DNA of 64,000 nucleotides. Origin: Trema orientale (Eukaryota; Streptophyta; Magnoliopsida; Rosales; Cannabaceae). The position numbers and the translations under genes are program-made. Location of the stretch: positions 74,496-138,495 of the forward strand of contig JXTC01000521.1 of NCBI GenBank assembly GCA_002914845.1, written 5' to 3'. Position 1 is the stretch's first letter. Each line of letters begins with the position of its first letter. Under the pieces are notes generated by a model. That model did not search any database. It was not told the origin of the DNA and was given only the letters and a program-made list of their open reading frames with translations. Shown here in pieces: positions 35,409 through 46,641 of this stretch.

Positions 35409-37106
35409 GAGAAATTAGGTAAAATATGCACGAAAATAGTCATATTTTGGCCTATATGCACTGTTTAAAAAATCTCTGAAAAAATATGCACGCGGACGAA
35501 ACTACCCTAAAAAATATTAAGAAAAAACTATGCATATCACATTTAATTGATCCGAATCTCTCTCTCTCTCGTACAAAAACTCTCTTTCGACTGAAAATCT
35601 CAGGTAATCTAAGAATTATAGTACTCCATAGTCTATACTCGCACAAAACATCGTTCTCAGCTCTTACAACACCGTCAAACTCATCATTTTTCTATCTAAT
35701 CTCTTCATTCTTCTCCACATGATTATGGGTATAGTCTAAAATAACATATTATCAAATTTCGAGCTATTATGAGGCAATTTATGTGTGAAAAAATCATTTT
35801 GAGGGTAATTTTTGCGAGTTTAAAAAAAAAATCGCGATAAATTTCGATGAAATTCGATGGTTTTTCGATAATATTTCGATGAAAATGATAATCTCAATTA
35901 AATTTCGATGAAAATGGTATTTTTGACAATTTTCGATGCAATTTCGATGATATTTCGATGAATTTTCGATGGTTTTTCGATGATATTTCGATGAAAATGG
36001 TATTTTTGTAAATTTTCGATGCAATTTCGATGAATTTTCGATGGTTTTTCGATGATATTTCGATGAAAATGATAATCTCAATTAAATTTCGATAAAAATA
36101 GTATTTTTGAAAATTTTCGATGCAATTTCGATGATATTTCGATAAAAATGGTATTCTCAGTAATATTTCAATAAAGTGGCATTTTTGATAATTTTCGATG
36201 CAATTTCGTTGTATTTTTGATAATATTTCGATGAAAGTGGTATTTTTCATAACATTTTGTTGAAAATATCACTTCATCGAAATTATATCGAAATTCTGTC
36301 AAATATTATGAAAAATACCACTTTCATCGAAATATTATCGAAAATACATCGAAAATGCATCAAAAATTGTCAAAAATACCATTTTATTGAAATATTACTG
36401 AGAATATCATTTTCATCGAAATATCATCGAAAATACATCGAAAATGCATCGAAATATCATCGAAATTGCATCAAAAATTTTTAAAAATACCATTTTCATC
36501 GAAATTTAATTGAGATTATCATTTTCATCGAAATATCATCGAAAAACATCAAAATTTCATCAAAATATCATCGAAATTGCATCGAAAATTGTCGAAAATA
36601 CCATTTTCATCGAAATTTAATTGAGATTATCATTTTCATCGAAATATCATCGAAAAACCATCGAAAATCATCGAAATTTATCGCGATTTTTTTTTTAAAA
36701 CTCGCAAAAATTACCCTCAAAATGATTTTTCCACACATAAATTGCCTCATAATAGCTCGAAATTTGATAATATGTTATTTTAGACTATACCCATAATCAT
36801 GTGGAGAAGAATGAAGAGATTAGATAGAAAAATGATGAGTTTGACGGTATTGTAAGAGATGAGAACGATGTTTTGTGCGAGTATAGACTATAGAGTACTA
36901 TAATTCTTAGATTACTTGAGATTTTCAGTCGAAAGAGAGTTTTTGTACGAGAGACAGATTCGGATCAATTAAATGTGATATGTATAATTTTTTCTTAATA
37001 TTTTTGAGGGTAGTTTCGTCCGCGTGTATATTTTTTCAAAGATTTTTTAAACAGTACATATAAGTCAAAATATGACTATTTTCGTGCATATTTTACCTAA
37101 TTTCTC
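35409..37106. mobile_element. Foldback-type element: 1.7-kb near-perfect palindrome
   Basis: The left arm from 35409 (GAGAAATTAGGTAAAATATG...) is matched by the reverse complement of the right arm ending at 37106 over essentially the whole length; the outermost 40 or so bases are identical and the rest differs at scattered sites. The axis is near 36257 and there is almost no loop. The inner half of each arm (35830-36250 and 36265-36690) is built of repeated TTTCGATGAAAATGG, TTTTCGATG and ATATTTCGATGA phrases. The outer half is unique sequence with a CT run and GTACAAAAACTCTC. The flanking TTTTTATT repeat marks it as a transposed unit. No transposase frame; open stretches inside only translate the repeat. 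Superfamily unclear: an 8-bp duplication suggests hAT, the long arms are more like Mutator or Foldback. Confidence 0.85.
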
Positions 37107-37114
37107 TTTTTATT
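37107..37114. repeat. Target duplication of the giant palindrome, right
   Basis: TTTTTATT, equal to 35401-35408. Confidence 0.6.
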
Positions 37115-37517
37115 TGCTTACTCTCAGGGCGCCGTTTTACGTTTTTTTTTTTTTTTTTTTTCTCCCTCTATTGGATCCAATGATTTTCGCCCGTTCCTTT
37201 TGCTTTACTGGTCCTTAGAGGGGTCGTCATAGCGGTGGAGGTGGCGGTGGAGGTCGCAGTAGCGGTGCTTTTATATCTACCATCTTCCATAATTAGTGGT
37301 TTTGGTGTTCTCAGTGGCTTTATTCATCAAAAGGTTAATGCTGTTTTGATGTTATTCCGTAGATAAAATGGTTTATAATATGATTGTATGCCTTTTCTTG
37401 CTTCTATGTTAAAGATCGTTTGCAGATTGTTTCCATATTTCATGAAAAATATGCATATATAGGTTCATCTCAATTTTATTATTTGTATTTTCTATTTGGA
37501 TTTTCTATTGGGTCTTC

Positions 37518-39400
37518 ATGAAATCAATTAATCTGGGCTATGGAGTGGTTTTTCTGATCTTTAACTGGGGTCTTGTGTATATTAACTCGAAAATGTCGAA
37601 TGCACAAGCCACGACTTTGGCAAGTTGGCATCTTTTGGTCGCATTTTGTTCCTTTCATGTGGCGTTATGGATGAAATTATTTGAATACAGGCCGTTTGAT
37701 GCAAGAGCTGTCATGGGATTTGGTCCTCTGATTCATACCTTGGGTTTTAATTCTGTTGGTTTCTATCAGTTAAGCTTCTTTTATTTAATTTGTTCCCTTG
37801 TTTGCAACCTATGGCCTAAGTTTCTGTGTTATTCTCCACCCTGATTTGAGTGGGCATTGAATGCTTATTCAAATTGTACCTATGAGTCTATGACAAATTG
37901 ACAATATGTTAAACCATCGCGGTCACTGACTATCCTTCAAAGCACGTATCTTTGCATCTTATGTATAACGACTTATTTTCTTTTCATGTTTGATACACTG
38001 ATATAACACGTTTCTACTTGTGGCTTTTCTAGATACTTAAATATCGATTAGAATCATTATATCTATGATTATGTTGATAAATTTTTCGTCTTCAAGCTTC
38101 AATCTGTCATAGTTTGGGTTCTGATGATTTTCTTCATTTCAGATGACTAAACTGGCAATCATTCCTCGTACTGTTCCTTTTGGAGACACTATTCTTTAGG
38201 AAGCAGTTCAGGTGCGTTATTACTCTTCAACCTTTGGTGTGATACTTTTGTTTTATTTCTCCTTGTTCTTTGATTGTATGAATAATTCGAATATTGATAT
38301 ATGAGCAAAGCAATATAAGATGCCCGCTGCCCGTAGCATTAGAACCTTAATATAACTACTTAAAAGACTCACAACTTGCTCTTGGGTAGCTTATAATGTG
38401 GAATGCATATGTAGAGAAATTGGGGAGGTGCTACTCAAATTCAGAGATTTCTTAGCTCTGCCGAGTTCAAAGTTGAGGCTCTTGTCACACATTATTATTG
38501 ATGGGGTTTTGATGGAATTTTGGGCATAATTCTCGAGTTTCTTAATTTTCTTATTCATGTCTGTGCCATTCTGAGCTTAATTTATCTTCTTTGGTTTCTT
38601 CCACATGTTTTAGTTATTTCTTCTTATTTTCAATTTATCTTCTAATATTTTTATTGGATAGGCCAAAAGATCTGTAATTTTCAGTATGTGAAGCTGTCAA
38701 CAGTAATACTTCCATTTCTCTTATATTAAGCCTACTGCTTTCCTGTATTTTTAAAGTTTATACCATGCATGTTATATTTTTTGTAACTGGTTAGGAGTAA
38801 GGACATGATTTGAATGAGGTTAGATATACAATGAAATTAATTATTTTTCTAGACTGCTTACTGATACTTCTTTCCACTTTAGCTGTAGGACATCCACTTT
38901 TCAATTGTAGTCCTTTTTGGGGTCGGGATTCCAACAGTAACTAATCTTCAGCTCAATGCCTTGGTTTTCTTCTTGTCCTTGCTTGTAGTTCTTACAACTT
39001 GTGTTGCTCAGATTGTATCCTAGGCCGTTTTCAACTTTTCAATTTTCGCATTTTATTCCATGTTTTGTTACTTTCATATGTTTGATATTTACCCAATACT
39101 TCTGTGACTAGAAAAAAAAAATATTTAGCTGACAAAATATACCATATCACAAACTTCTTGTTGTACGTAATGTTTTTCCTTAACCAGTTATTCAGATGAC
39201 CAATACTATCCAGAAGAAGTTCAAAGTTCTTTCAACCCAACTTCTGTATCAGTCTTGTCCCTATCAAGCCCTAACTCTGTTCATTGTTGGTCCATTTCTT
39301 GATGGGCTTTTGACTAATCAAAATGCCTTTGCTTTCAATTATACCCCTCAAGTGCTGGTTTTTTGTAGATCACCTGTCCATTTATCAAATATTTTTGGAT
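37518..39400 (+). pseudogene. UDP-xylose-transporter-like pseudogene (UXT family), introns retained
   Basis: Recognisable exons: 37518-37770 (ATTLASWHLLVAFCSFHVAL, ARAVMGFG, then GFNSVGFYQ), about 38143-38212 (MTKLAIIPRTV...), about 38890-39018 (GVGIPTVTNLQLNAL, VLTTCVAQI) and 39196-39365 (MTNTIQKKFKVLSTQLLYQS, GPFLDGLLTNQNAFAFNY). These match the TPT-type nucleotide sugar transporters of the UXT group that carry UDP-xylose into the Golgi. It is broken: the block NGISIGLLNLSL-like between GFG and LGFNS is deleted, a one-base insertion in exon 2 shifts the frame and yields a stop, the N-terminus is poorly conserved, and the last third of the protein (after 39365) is missing. Introns remain, so it arose by DNA duplication and not by retroposition. 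Confidence 0.88.
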
Positions 39401-40009
39401 CTATACTACATCTCACAGTTGCGTAAGAAATTTCAAAATCTGGTTTTAACAACCGTAGATTTATTAATAGACTTATCAAAACTTTCGCTTTTGTTTCTAG
39501 GCTTGCTTATTTTTAACGTTGTGTGCTTGTTTTTGATGTTGCTTATTTTTAACGTTGTAGCATCAAACTGTTGTGTGCTTGTTGCAATATTCCTTTAATT
39601 AACGTCAAGCTTTCTTCGCAAAAGTCATTCTAAAAGACTTTTAGAATGACCATGGTCATAGGAATTTTTATTAAGATAAATTATGAGACATAGAACATTG
39701 GTTAAAGTATTAAGATAAATTATGAGACATAGAACATTGGTTAAAGTATTAGAGTGTAAATTAGAGAAGAAAACTTTTTAGAATGACCATAGTCAATGTC
39801 TTTTTTTTTGTCAGCTCACGTGCGAAGCACGTTACCAGTTTTACTAGTCTATATTAAACAAAAATAAATAGTTAAAAAGAATTATTATTTTAGCCAACAC
39901 CATTTAAAACAAATAAAATTAAACAAAAATAAAAATAACATAATACCCCAGTTTTAATCTAATCCTTTTTCTTTCCCCCTTTTTCCGATCTCCTTTTGCT
40001 CACCTCTAC
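39401..40009. other. Unassigned DNA with short tandem duplications
   Basis: Includes repeats of GCTTATTTTTAACGTTG (39505, 39541), the 39-bp tandem duplication at 39670-39747, and the phrase TTTTAGAATGACCAT on both sides of it. No gene recognised. Confidence 0.4.
39670..39747. repeat. Perfect tandem duplication of 39 bp
   Basis: The unit ATTAAGATAAATTATGAGAC... ending GGTTAAAGT occurs twice back to back without visible change. Confidence 0.85.
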
Positions 40010-40239
40010 CAGCTTCCGTGGAGGTCCACCGGCTTCCTCTCTCTTCGCAGCATTCTCTCTCTCTCTCTTGCTCTCGCTCTTCTCGTTTTTCGGTGGGAAT
40101 GAGGCCGAGTAGCCCAAGTGCATCGGTACATTTAGCATGACATGACACCGCCCTTACTCATCCAGTGACTCAGTCGTCGAAAACTTCGCCGTAGGCCGGA
40201 ACTCTCTAAAACATCTCTTCGACCCTCCAAAATTCACTA
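40010..40239 (+). other. Candidate first (leader) exon of the dihydroorotase gene
   Basis: This CT-rich, GC-richer block (GCTCACCTCTACC..., CTCTCTCTCTCTTGCTCTCG) looks like a plant 5' leader and ends in a good donor, TTCACTA/GTAAGT at about 40239. The first recognised dihydroorotase exon at 46642 begins after an acceptor and its frame is open upstream of the conserved Met, so at least one 5' exon must exist. No long open frame was found here, so it would be mostly non-coding. The intron would be about 6.4 kb and contain the nested elements at 41505-46500. Inference only. Confidence 0.3.
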
Positions 40240-40749
40240 GTAAGTTTTCTCTGAAATATATATATATATATATATATTTGGTTGTCGAGAAAACGAAGGA
40301 AAATGAAAGTTGGATTAGATCATCTAATTGTTCTTGATTGTTTTTAGGTTCCTTTTTTCAGTTTTAGGCTCTGTTTGGAGCTTGAATTTTGGATTTTGGA
40401 TTTTTTTTTGGGGATTTTGAGAGCATGAAGGTCTAAGGACAGAATCGGCCAAAAAAAGGGAAAAAAAAAATACTAGAATATGATAATCACTACTGAAAAT
40501 AGTTTAGACAACATATATGAATTCTGAATATTACAAACACACGAACTACCATGCTGGACGGAACTAATTTAAACTGTACTTAGATTTAATACTTGTTTTC
40601 ATTTTGTTTTTTGTTTTTTTTGTTTTTGGTTACTACTTAGATGTCAAGCTTGCATATATCTTAAATACATCAATCTTAAACCAAAACGCTAGCTGAATTC
40701 AAGGTTAAATAAAAAATTCAATCAATAATACGGCAAATAAACAGTAGTG

Positions 40750-40925
40750 TTCCTCTATATGGCGGAGTGGGTACTTTGAGTACTCAATTTTTTGGGAATT
40801 GACATCGTCATTTTTGCCATTTTCAATGATAACAACCACTATGCTGTAAATTAAGAAGACATGAGACAACATAAGCAATATAACTTACCGATATCCTCTT
40901 GCTTTGGAGAGCCTTAACAATGTCT
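40750..40925 (-). other. Exon-like sequence on the minus strand, unidentified
   Basis: In minus orientation a possible exon ends AGCAAGAGGATATC before GGTAAGT (about 40890). A second follows an acceptor TTTACAG (about 40850) and is open as IVVVIIENGKNDDVNSQKIE. This may be a fragment of an unrelated gene. I do not recognise it. Confidence 0.2.
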
Positions 40926-41718
40926 CAAAATGAATCAAATGGAAGAAAGGGAACCAGGATGGTTTTGTGGGGCTTGTAAATCTACAATGAACCTGGAGTG
41001 TCCCAGCTATTTTATCTTGATATAGATAACAAAATTAATGGCCAATGGCGACTAAAGTTAAAAGAAGTTCAAATCGAGAATTACAAAATGGTCTTTAAGA
41101 GGGATGAAGTACCAAAATATAGATGACTGTTATTGTAAGTAATACTTCCCGTTTGTAACCAGTAAAAGGTAGAACATTGCATACAGAGAGCATCATGTAA
41201 AATCTAATCTTTTTGTAAAAGAAACCTCAACCCTTTTCCATGTGAAGAAAAGGAAAAGCAAAACCATTTAAAAACTTGCTTGTACAGGGCAAAGGAAATA
41301 CTTTCTCTGGACTTCATGTGTTTCACATGCTTTTGCAAATTCATGAAATAAATCTTAAATATTTCTTGCTCTATAGCACTATTAATGAACAAGCCCAAAA
41401 GTTAATGTTTCTAATATTGTTAGCATGCATACAAATGTAATCTATGGGAACAAACCAGTAAAATTGGACACGGAACCAAATCTTTCAAGCAATGTAGTAA
41501 CAAGTAGGGGTGTAAACAGGGCGGGCCGGGGAATCCCCGGCGGGGTCGAGGTCCCCGTCAAGACTAAAAAATTAAGGTAAAAAAAAAAACATGTTTTTGC
41601 TTTTAGCCACTTTACCTAATGTCCTCATTCAGAGATGAAAATTCTACTCTAACACTACCATAAAAACAATATTTATCAAATTCAAGCACATTGCTTAAGA
41701 TTAGCATTCATAATAAAA

Positions 41719-42012
41719 GTCTAAATCCATAATCAAATAAACGCCATAACAAATCAAATATTTTGAGAATCAACAACACATAAACACGATACAAATAAAT
41801 ATTGTGCAAAACACCATACAAGCAGTGGCACTAACTAGAGATTAGTAGAGAGAGTGAGACAGAAATAGAAGTCTAAATCCATAACCAAATAAACGCCATA
41901 ACAAATCAAATATTTTGAGAATCAATAACACATAAACATGATACAAATAAATATTATGCAAAACACCATACAAGCAGTGGCACCAACTAGAGATTAGTAG
42001 GGAGAGAGAGAG
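41719..42012. repeat. Tandem duplication of a 152-bp unit
   Basis: GTCTAAATCCATAA(T/C)CAAATAAACG... starts at 41719 and again at 41871, with few differences, ending ATTAGTAG(A/G)GAGAG in both. Confidence 0.88.
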
Positions 42013-42437
42013 AATAAGAAAGGAATATTTTAGGAATATTATAATAATAATTATTATTAAACTTCGTTTTATTTCATTATTAGGTTTATTTTAATTTTAG
42101 TAACTAGTTTTAAGTTTCCCATTTCTATCAGTTTCTAAAATGTGTCTAGTTTCCTAGTTATGTCCAATTGCCTATCTATAAATAGGCTTAGTTATGTGTC
42201 TAGTTTCCTAGTTGTGTCCAATTGCCTATCTATAAATAGGCTTAGTTATGTAATTGTTTTTCAGATTGTGAATGAATATTGAGTGATTGAATTTTCTCCT
42301 CTATGGTTCTTCTTCTCTTTGAGTTCTTATCTTGATTCTCTATTGTTTTTCTACCAATTATCTATTTCTGCCTAAATTCTATCACCCTTTGCTCTTCTAC
42401 CTATTCTCTTTCTAAATTCTCATCTTATCCTACATCA
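42009..42437 (+). repeat. 5' LTR of the nested element
   Basis: Matches 43939-44319. It is longer because a 55-bp segment with the TATA box (42139-42193) is tandemly repeated (42194-42248). Ends TACATCA. Confidence 0.85.
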
Positions 42438-42451
42438 ATTGGTATCCGAGC
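42438..42451 (+). other. Primer-binding site of the nested LTR element
   Basis: ATTGGTATCCGAGC lies one base inside the 5' LTR and is close to TGGTATCAGAGC, complementary to initiator Met tRNA. Confidence 0.75.
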
Positions 42452-43064
42452 CTAGTTCGATTTCTTCTTGCCTATCCTTTAATTTTTTTTTTCTTTTGCA
42501 CTCTAAAATACAAAAAAAAAAAAAAAAAAAAAAACATTAGCCTTTATTTTTTTTCCTGAATTTCGTAGTTATAAAAAAAAAGCTATTGCCCAGTCTACCC
42601 TAGAAGCATCAATCCCTTTCCAAAAGAAAAAAAAAAACTAGATCTACTTCAGCCACTGCCACCATCTTGTGCCATTTGTTGCTGTCAACTACCTTGAGTT
42701 CCACAATCTCGCTCCGTGAGTCCAAAATTCATCATTTTGTAGAGAAGTCCTTATTTTGGTGAAATTTTGCAGTTTTACCCAGATTTAAAGATCTTTCCAT
42801 CAACGCCCCTAGAACATTTCGGGTAATATTTTTCTACATTGGTACTTTGTTTTATGGTTTTATTAGTTGGAGAATTGATTGATATGTGTTTTGATCCATG
42901 TTAATTTATTAAAGATAAATTTTCAAAACTCTAATTATTACCAACAATACTACCACGACCCTTATGTTGCCACTCGATATACCTATCATATTCTCCTCAC
43001 CAGTACCGTCAACAACCTAAAGAAGTTCCTCAATATAATGGTTACCCACATCTACATATTTTTT

Positions 43065-43757
43065 TGGAATGGATGAGTTGTTTGGAAGACTTTTTTGAAT
43101 GGCATGATTTTGATAATAAAATATATATTCGTTTTGCTGGTTGGACATTGGTTGGTTCTGCTAAGTCTTATTGACATAAAATGTTACAGGCTTTTAACCG
43201 CTTAAATCGTAAGCCATCATGGGTTGAAATTACAGAAAAATTAGCGGTAAAATTTCTCACACCTATTATCGAAGACAAAGGTTCCTTACCCTAGTTAATT
43301 CTGTTCCCTTAGGACAGATAACCTCTCACATTAGTCAATCTTATATTCACTCTGTCATCCAACCTAGTGTTTGCCATGCTACATATGCTACAACTCATCA
43401 TGGCCACAACCTGAGTTTGTTCCAGATTATAAATCCCAGATTGACAAAAATTTAGCTGACATTAAAGCCCAATTGGACCGCATAAACCAATATTACCAAG
43501 GCATGAAAATTAGAACATGTGATATACAACCCCCTATCCATGATAAGTCTATTGTAGAACAACATTCAACTATAGTTGAGCCCATCATATCTGCTCAACC
43601 TAGTGATTCTATTCCTTTACCCGTTGTTCCTAGTCAACCTACATATCAACCTCAACATCAAATTCCAAAACTTGGATCAAATACATGTTTGTTTGATTTT
43701 CTTTCTAATATGACTATTGTATTAGTTTTCAATATGAGGGAATTTTTTCAGAAGTAA
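43065..43757 (+). pseudogene. Decayed gag-like region of the nested LTR element
   Basis: 43065-43290 reads as a gag-like stretch (FFEWHDFDNKIYIRFAGWTL) with an in-frame stop, and 43371-43757 as a Pro/Gln-rich open stretch with DIKAQLDRINQYYQ. No zinc knuckle or enzyme motif follows. Confidence 0.5.
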
Positions 43758-43938
43758 GGTGTTCAAACGCATACTGTGATCTAGAGAGAATGGGACAAAT
43801 GCGATGAATCTAGATCCTACATTATCATCACGCATCAAGACTTACACTTGCCGATTTTCCTCCGCTTCAGATTGCTTATTTATGATGTATATGCATTTTA
43901 ACTCACTGGAGTCGAGTTTTCGAACCTCGGAAGATTGA

Positions 43939-44319
43939 TGAAGAATAAGAAAGGAATATTTTAGGAATGTTATAATAATAATTATTATTAAATTAGAATT
44001 TATTTTATTATTAGGTTTATTTTAATTTTGAGTAACTAGTTTTAAGTTTTCTGTTTCTATCAATTTCTAGAATGTGTCTAGTTTCCTAGTTTTGTCCAAT
44101 TGCCTATCTATAAATAGGCTTAGCTATGTTATTGTTTTTCAGATTATGAATGAATATAAAGTGATTATTGAATTTTCTCCTCTATGGTTCTTCTTCTCTT
44201 TGAGTTCTTATCTTGATTCTCTATTGCTTTTCTACCAATTCATCTATTTCTGCCTAAATTCTATCACCCCTCGCTCTTCTACCTATTCTCTTTCTAAATT
44301 CTCATCTTATCCTACATCA
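43939..44319 (+). repeat. 3' LTR of the nested element
   Basis: Starts TGAAGAATAAG, ends TACATCA, with a single TATA region. Matches the 5' LTR apart from the duplication and point changes. Confidence 0.85.
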
Positions 44320-44836
44320 AAGGGGCTTGAGTGAGTCTTTGGTCAGCGACAAGGCAGAGGTAGGAAGGAGAGGGAGAGGTCGAGCGGGGCAAGGGGAGGG
44401 TTGCAACCTACTTCGACTCTGCCTGTGAGTGAAAGAGAGAAGGATATGAAGGAAATGGAGAGGTCGAGAAGGCCGAGGCCAGGACGAGGAGTGTGGGTGC
44501 AGCGGCGACGGCTTGTTGCAAGTGAAAAAGAGAAAGGGGTAGTGAATCGTGACTGTAAGGCTGATAGGGTATTAGGGTTACTCATTTAAGGTGATATATA
44601 TTTTTTATTTTCTAATTATATATGTATAGAATATATATATATATAATTTTTTTTAATCATACGTAATAAGTATATAGGGGCAGTTCGAGGTGGGTTCGGG
44701 GCAGGGAATGGCTCCCCCTTCTCCGCCCCGGTTATGTAAACATACACACGTCCCCGATCCTGACCCTAAAAATGTTTCCCCGAGTGGGGCAGGGCCCCTT
44801 GGGGACCCAATCCTGTGGGGTTAATTGACATCCCTA

Positions 44837-46249
44837 ATAACAAGAAACAAATTATAACTAAAACTAACTCACCACTAAACTTTTACACCTGGGCAATTCC
44901 ACTTGCTAAAGGGCTACATAGTTTTTTGCAAATATCTATATTCATCCGAGCTGATGCTTTCCCATAACAAAGTGAAAGACATAAATGTCTAGTATATAAG
45001 CCAATGATTACTGGGTTAACTCTAATATGACCTTTTGTTGCCATTCAAAAGCATCATCAATCATTGATACACATTAAAAACTATATAACTACCACTTGGA
45101 GTTTATAGCATTACGAAATTTGGGAAGAAGATTCTAATTGCTTAATATGACCGAACTTTTATACCAAACAATGAAGATTCTGAATAATCATGAATGCCAG
45201 AAGAGAACACAATCATATTCATTGAAGCATTTTATCAAACCGTTTGTATACATTCTTAGAGTATATTCTACCAATTTGAAAACATCCATGGAAGAAGATT
45301 TCACTTAACTTAGACGTTAAAGATAGTCGTTTCTCACCATTGTCAATCCAAAGCTCATCATTTTAGGCTTAAATCACTAGAAGGAGCTTGCGACAAAGAT
45401 GGTCTCAGCAATGAAGGAGGTCTCGTCTGTATAGGAGTTCCTAGTGGTGGTGGTTGTTGTGGCCTAGTTGAGCTCTGATTGATAAATTTTCCAAGCTTGG
45501 ATTTAGAATTCCTCCCCTAGTTCTGGGAAAAGTCAAATCCTTATTTTTTTTTTTTCTTCCTTTTTCCCTTAGTTTTCTCTTATGGTTTTTTTCCCACATC
45601 TTTTTCTAAGAACCAACATACGAAAATCATTTCCCTCATTTTTTTTTTCCTCTTCCCTACCAAAATCAAGGATCCAAATAGGGCCTTAGTTTGAATTTGT
45701 TAGATTTGTTATCTAATTTCTATTGATCTCTAAATTTTTCCTATCTGCCAAACAAAGCATTTTGGTATTGGGAATTTTCTGGACGTGGGTTTTAATTTTT
45801 GGATTAATTTGTTTACATGTTGTTGAGGAAAATGAGAGAAATTCTTCACAATTATTGAAGAGTATGTGGAAACCAGATTATATCCATTTTTGGGAAGATG
45901 AGAAAAGGACGGAAAAAAAAGGTTTTTTATTTATTTATTTTGTTTTGTAATTAAGGACTTTTTTTGGGTTTTAGTAACTGACTTTTAGTTGTTTTGTTTC
46001 TCTTTTTTTTTTTTTGGTGAGATTGTTATATATGATAAAATTTGTGTTTGGCAACATGAAAATTTGGTTACGTGTCTAATGATGGCTAATTTCATCATTT
46101 CATATATAAATGTTCAAGTTATTGAGAATTTGTAATATGGAGGTATTATTTTGTAGGATTAAAAAAACAGGGTTTAAATTGTAAATAACATATACTTCAA
46201 AGTATTTTTTTCCAGTTAATCCTTATATATATATAGTATTTTTGTGGGT
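44837..46249. other. Presumed dihydroorotase intron 1 sequence with a Pro-rich open stretch
   Basis: Mostly unassigned AT-rich DNA. On the minus strand at about 45510-45365 a clean open stretch reads LGKFINQSSTRPQQPPPLGT and ends DLSLK then a stop. It looks like the last exon of some gene but I do not recognise it, and no partner exons were found next to it. Confidence 0.3.
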
Positions 46250-46495
46250 TAGAATGAGCTAGCCCACAGTGGGCTAACATGGGCTGGCCCATCTAAAGGA
46301 TGTTCATGGACTAATATGGGCCAACCCAATTAAGGGTTTGCGGGCTAGCCCATGGGTTGGCCCACATAAAAAGAGGCCCATGGTACAGACTGGCCATTGG
46401 CCAATGCTTTTCTTAGATGGGCTGAGCCGGCTACCGAGAGCCTACTTAAAATGGGCCGACCGGGCCAGGCCAGGCGGCCTAGAGTTGCACCTCTA
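46250..46495. mobile_element. hAT-like fragment with GGCCC-rich ends
   Basis: Ends TTGCACCTCTA, whose reverse TAGAGGTGCAA matches the ends of the hAT-like elements elsewhere in the window. The left end TAGAATGAGC is poorly matched. Contains many GGGCTGGCCC-like phrases in both orientations. Confidence 0.45.
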
Positions 46496-46641
46496 AATAG
46501 CATTTTGATAAAGGTTGTTTCCTATAAGTTTCAGGTTTGGTTGATATCATTCTAGGCTTTCATAATTCATTAACTTTGTAAGCTAGACACAAGTTCCTTA
46601 TTTTGCTGTTATTTACATTGTTAAATCATGTTGTAATTCAG

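Larger units (their letters stand above)
42009..44319 (+). mobile_element. Small non-autonomous LTR retrotransposon
   Basis: LTRs: 42009-42437 and 43939-44319. The primer-binding site TTGGTATCCGAGCC follows the 5' LTR and fits initiator Met tRNA with one change. Each LTR has CTATCTATAAATAGGCTTAG, a TATA box; the 5' LTR carries this region twice. The internal 1.5 kb has only decayed gag-like sequence (WMSCLEDFFEWHDFDNK..., KLAVKFLTP near 43065-43290). No protease, RT or integrase. Before the 3' LTR, GGAGTCGAGTTTTCGAACC resembles the end of a Ty3/gypsy polyprotein, so a gypsy parent is likely. Confidence 0.85.
41505..44836. mobile_element. hAT-type non-autonomous element hosting a nested LTR retrotransposon
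   Basis: Left end TAGGGGTGTAAA and reversed right end TAGGGATGTCAA are the inverted ends; the flanking 8 bp are GTAACAAG (41497-41504) and ATAACAAG (44837-44844), seven of eight matching, as expected for hAT. Both ends have G- and C-rich subterminal repeats (CGGGCCGGGGAATCCCCGG on the left, GGGGCAGGGCCCCTTGGGG on the right). No transposase. The LTR element at 42009-44319 inserted into it. Confidence 0.75.

Noticed and set aside
35794-36484. Open frames full of KYHRKTIENSSK-type repeats on both strands
   Set aside because: They are translations of the TCGATGAAAA repeat inside the palindrome arms and occur symmetrically on both strands. No reason to call a protein.
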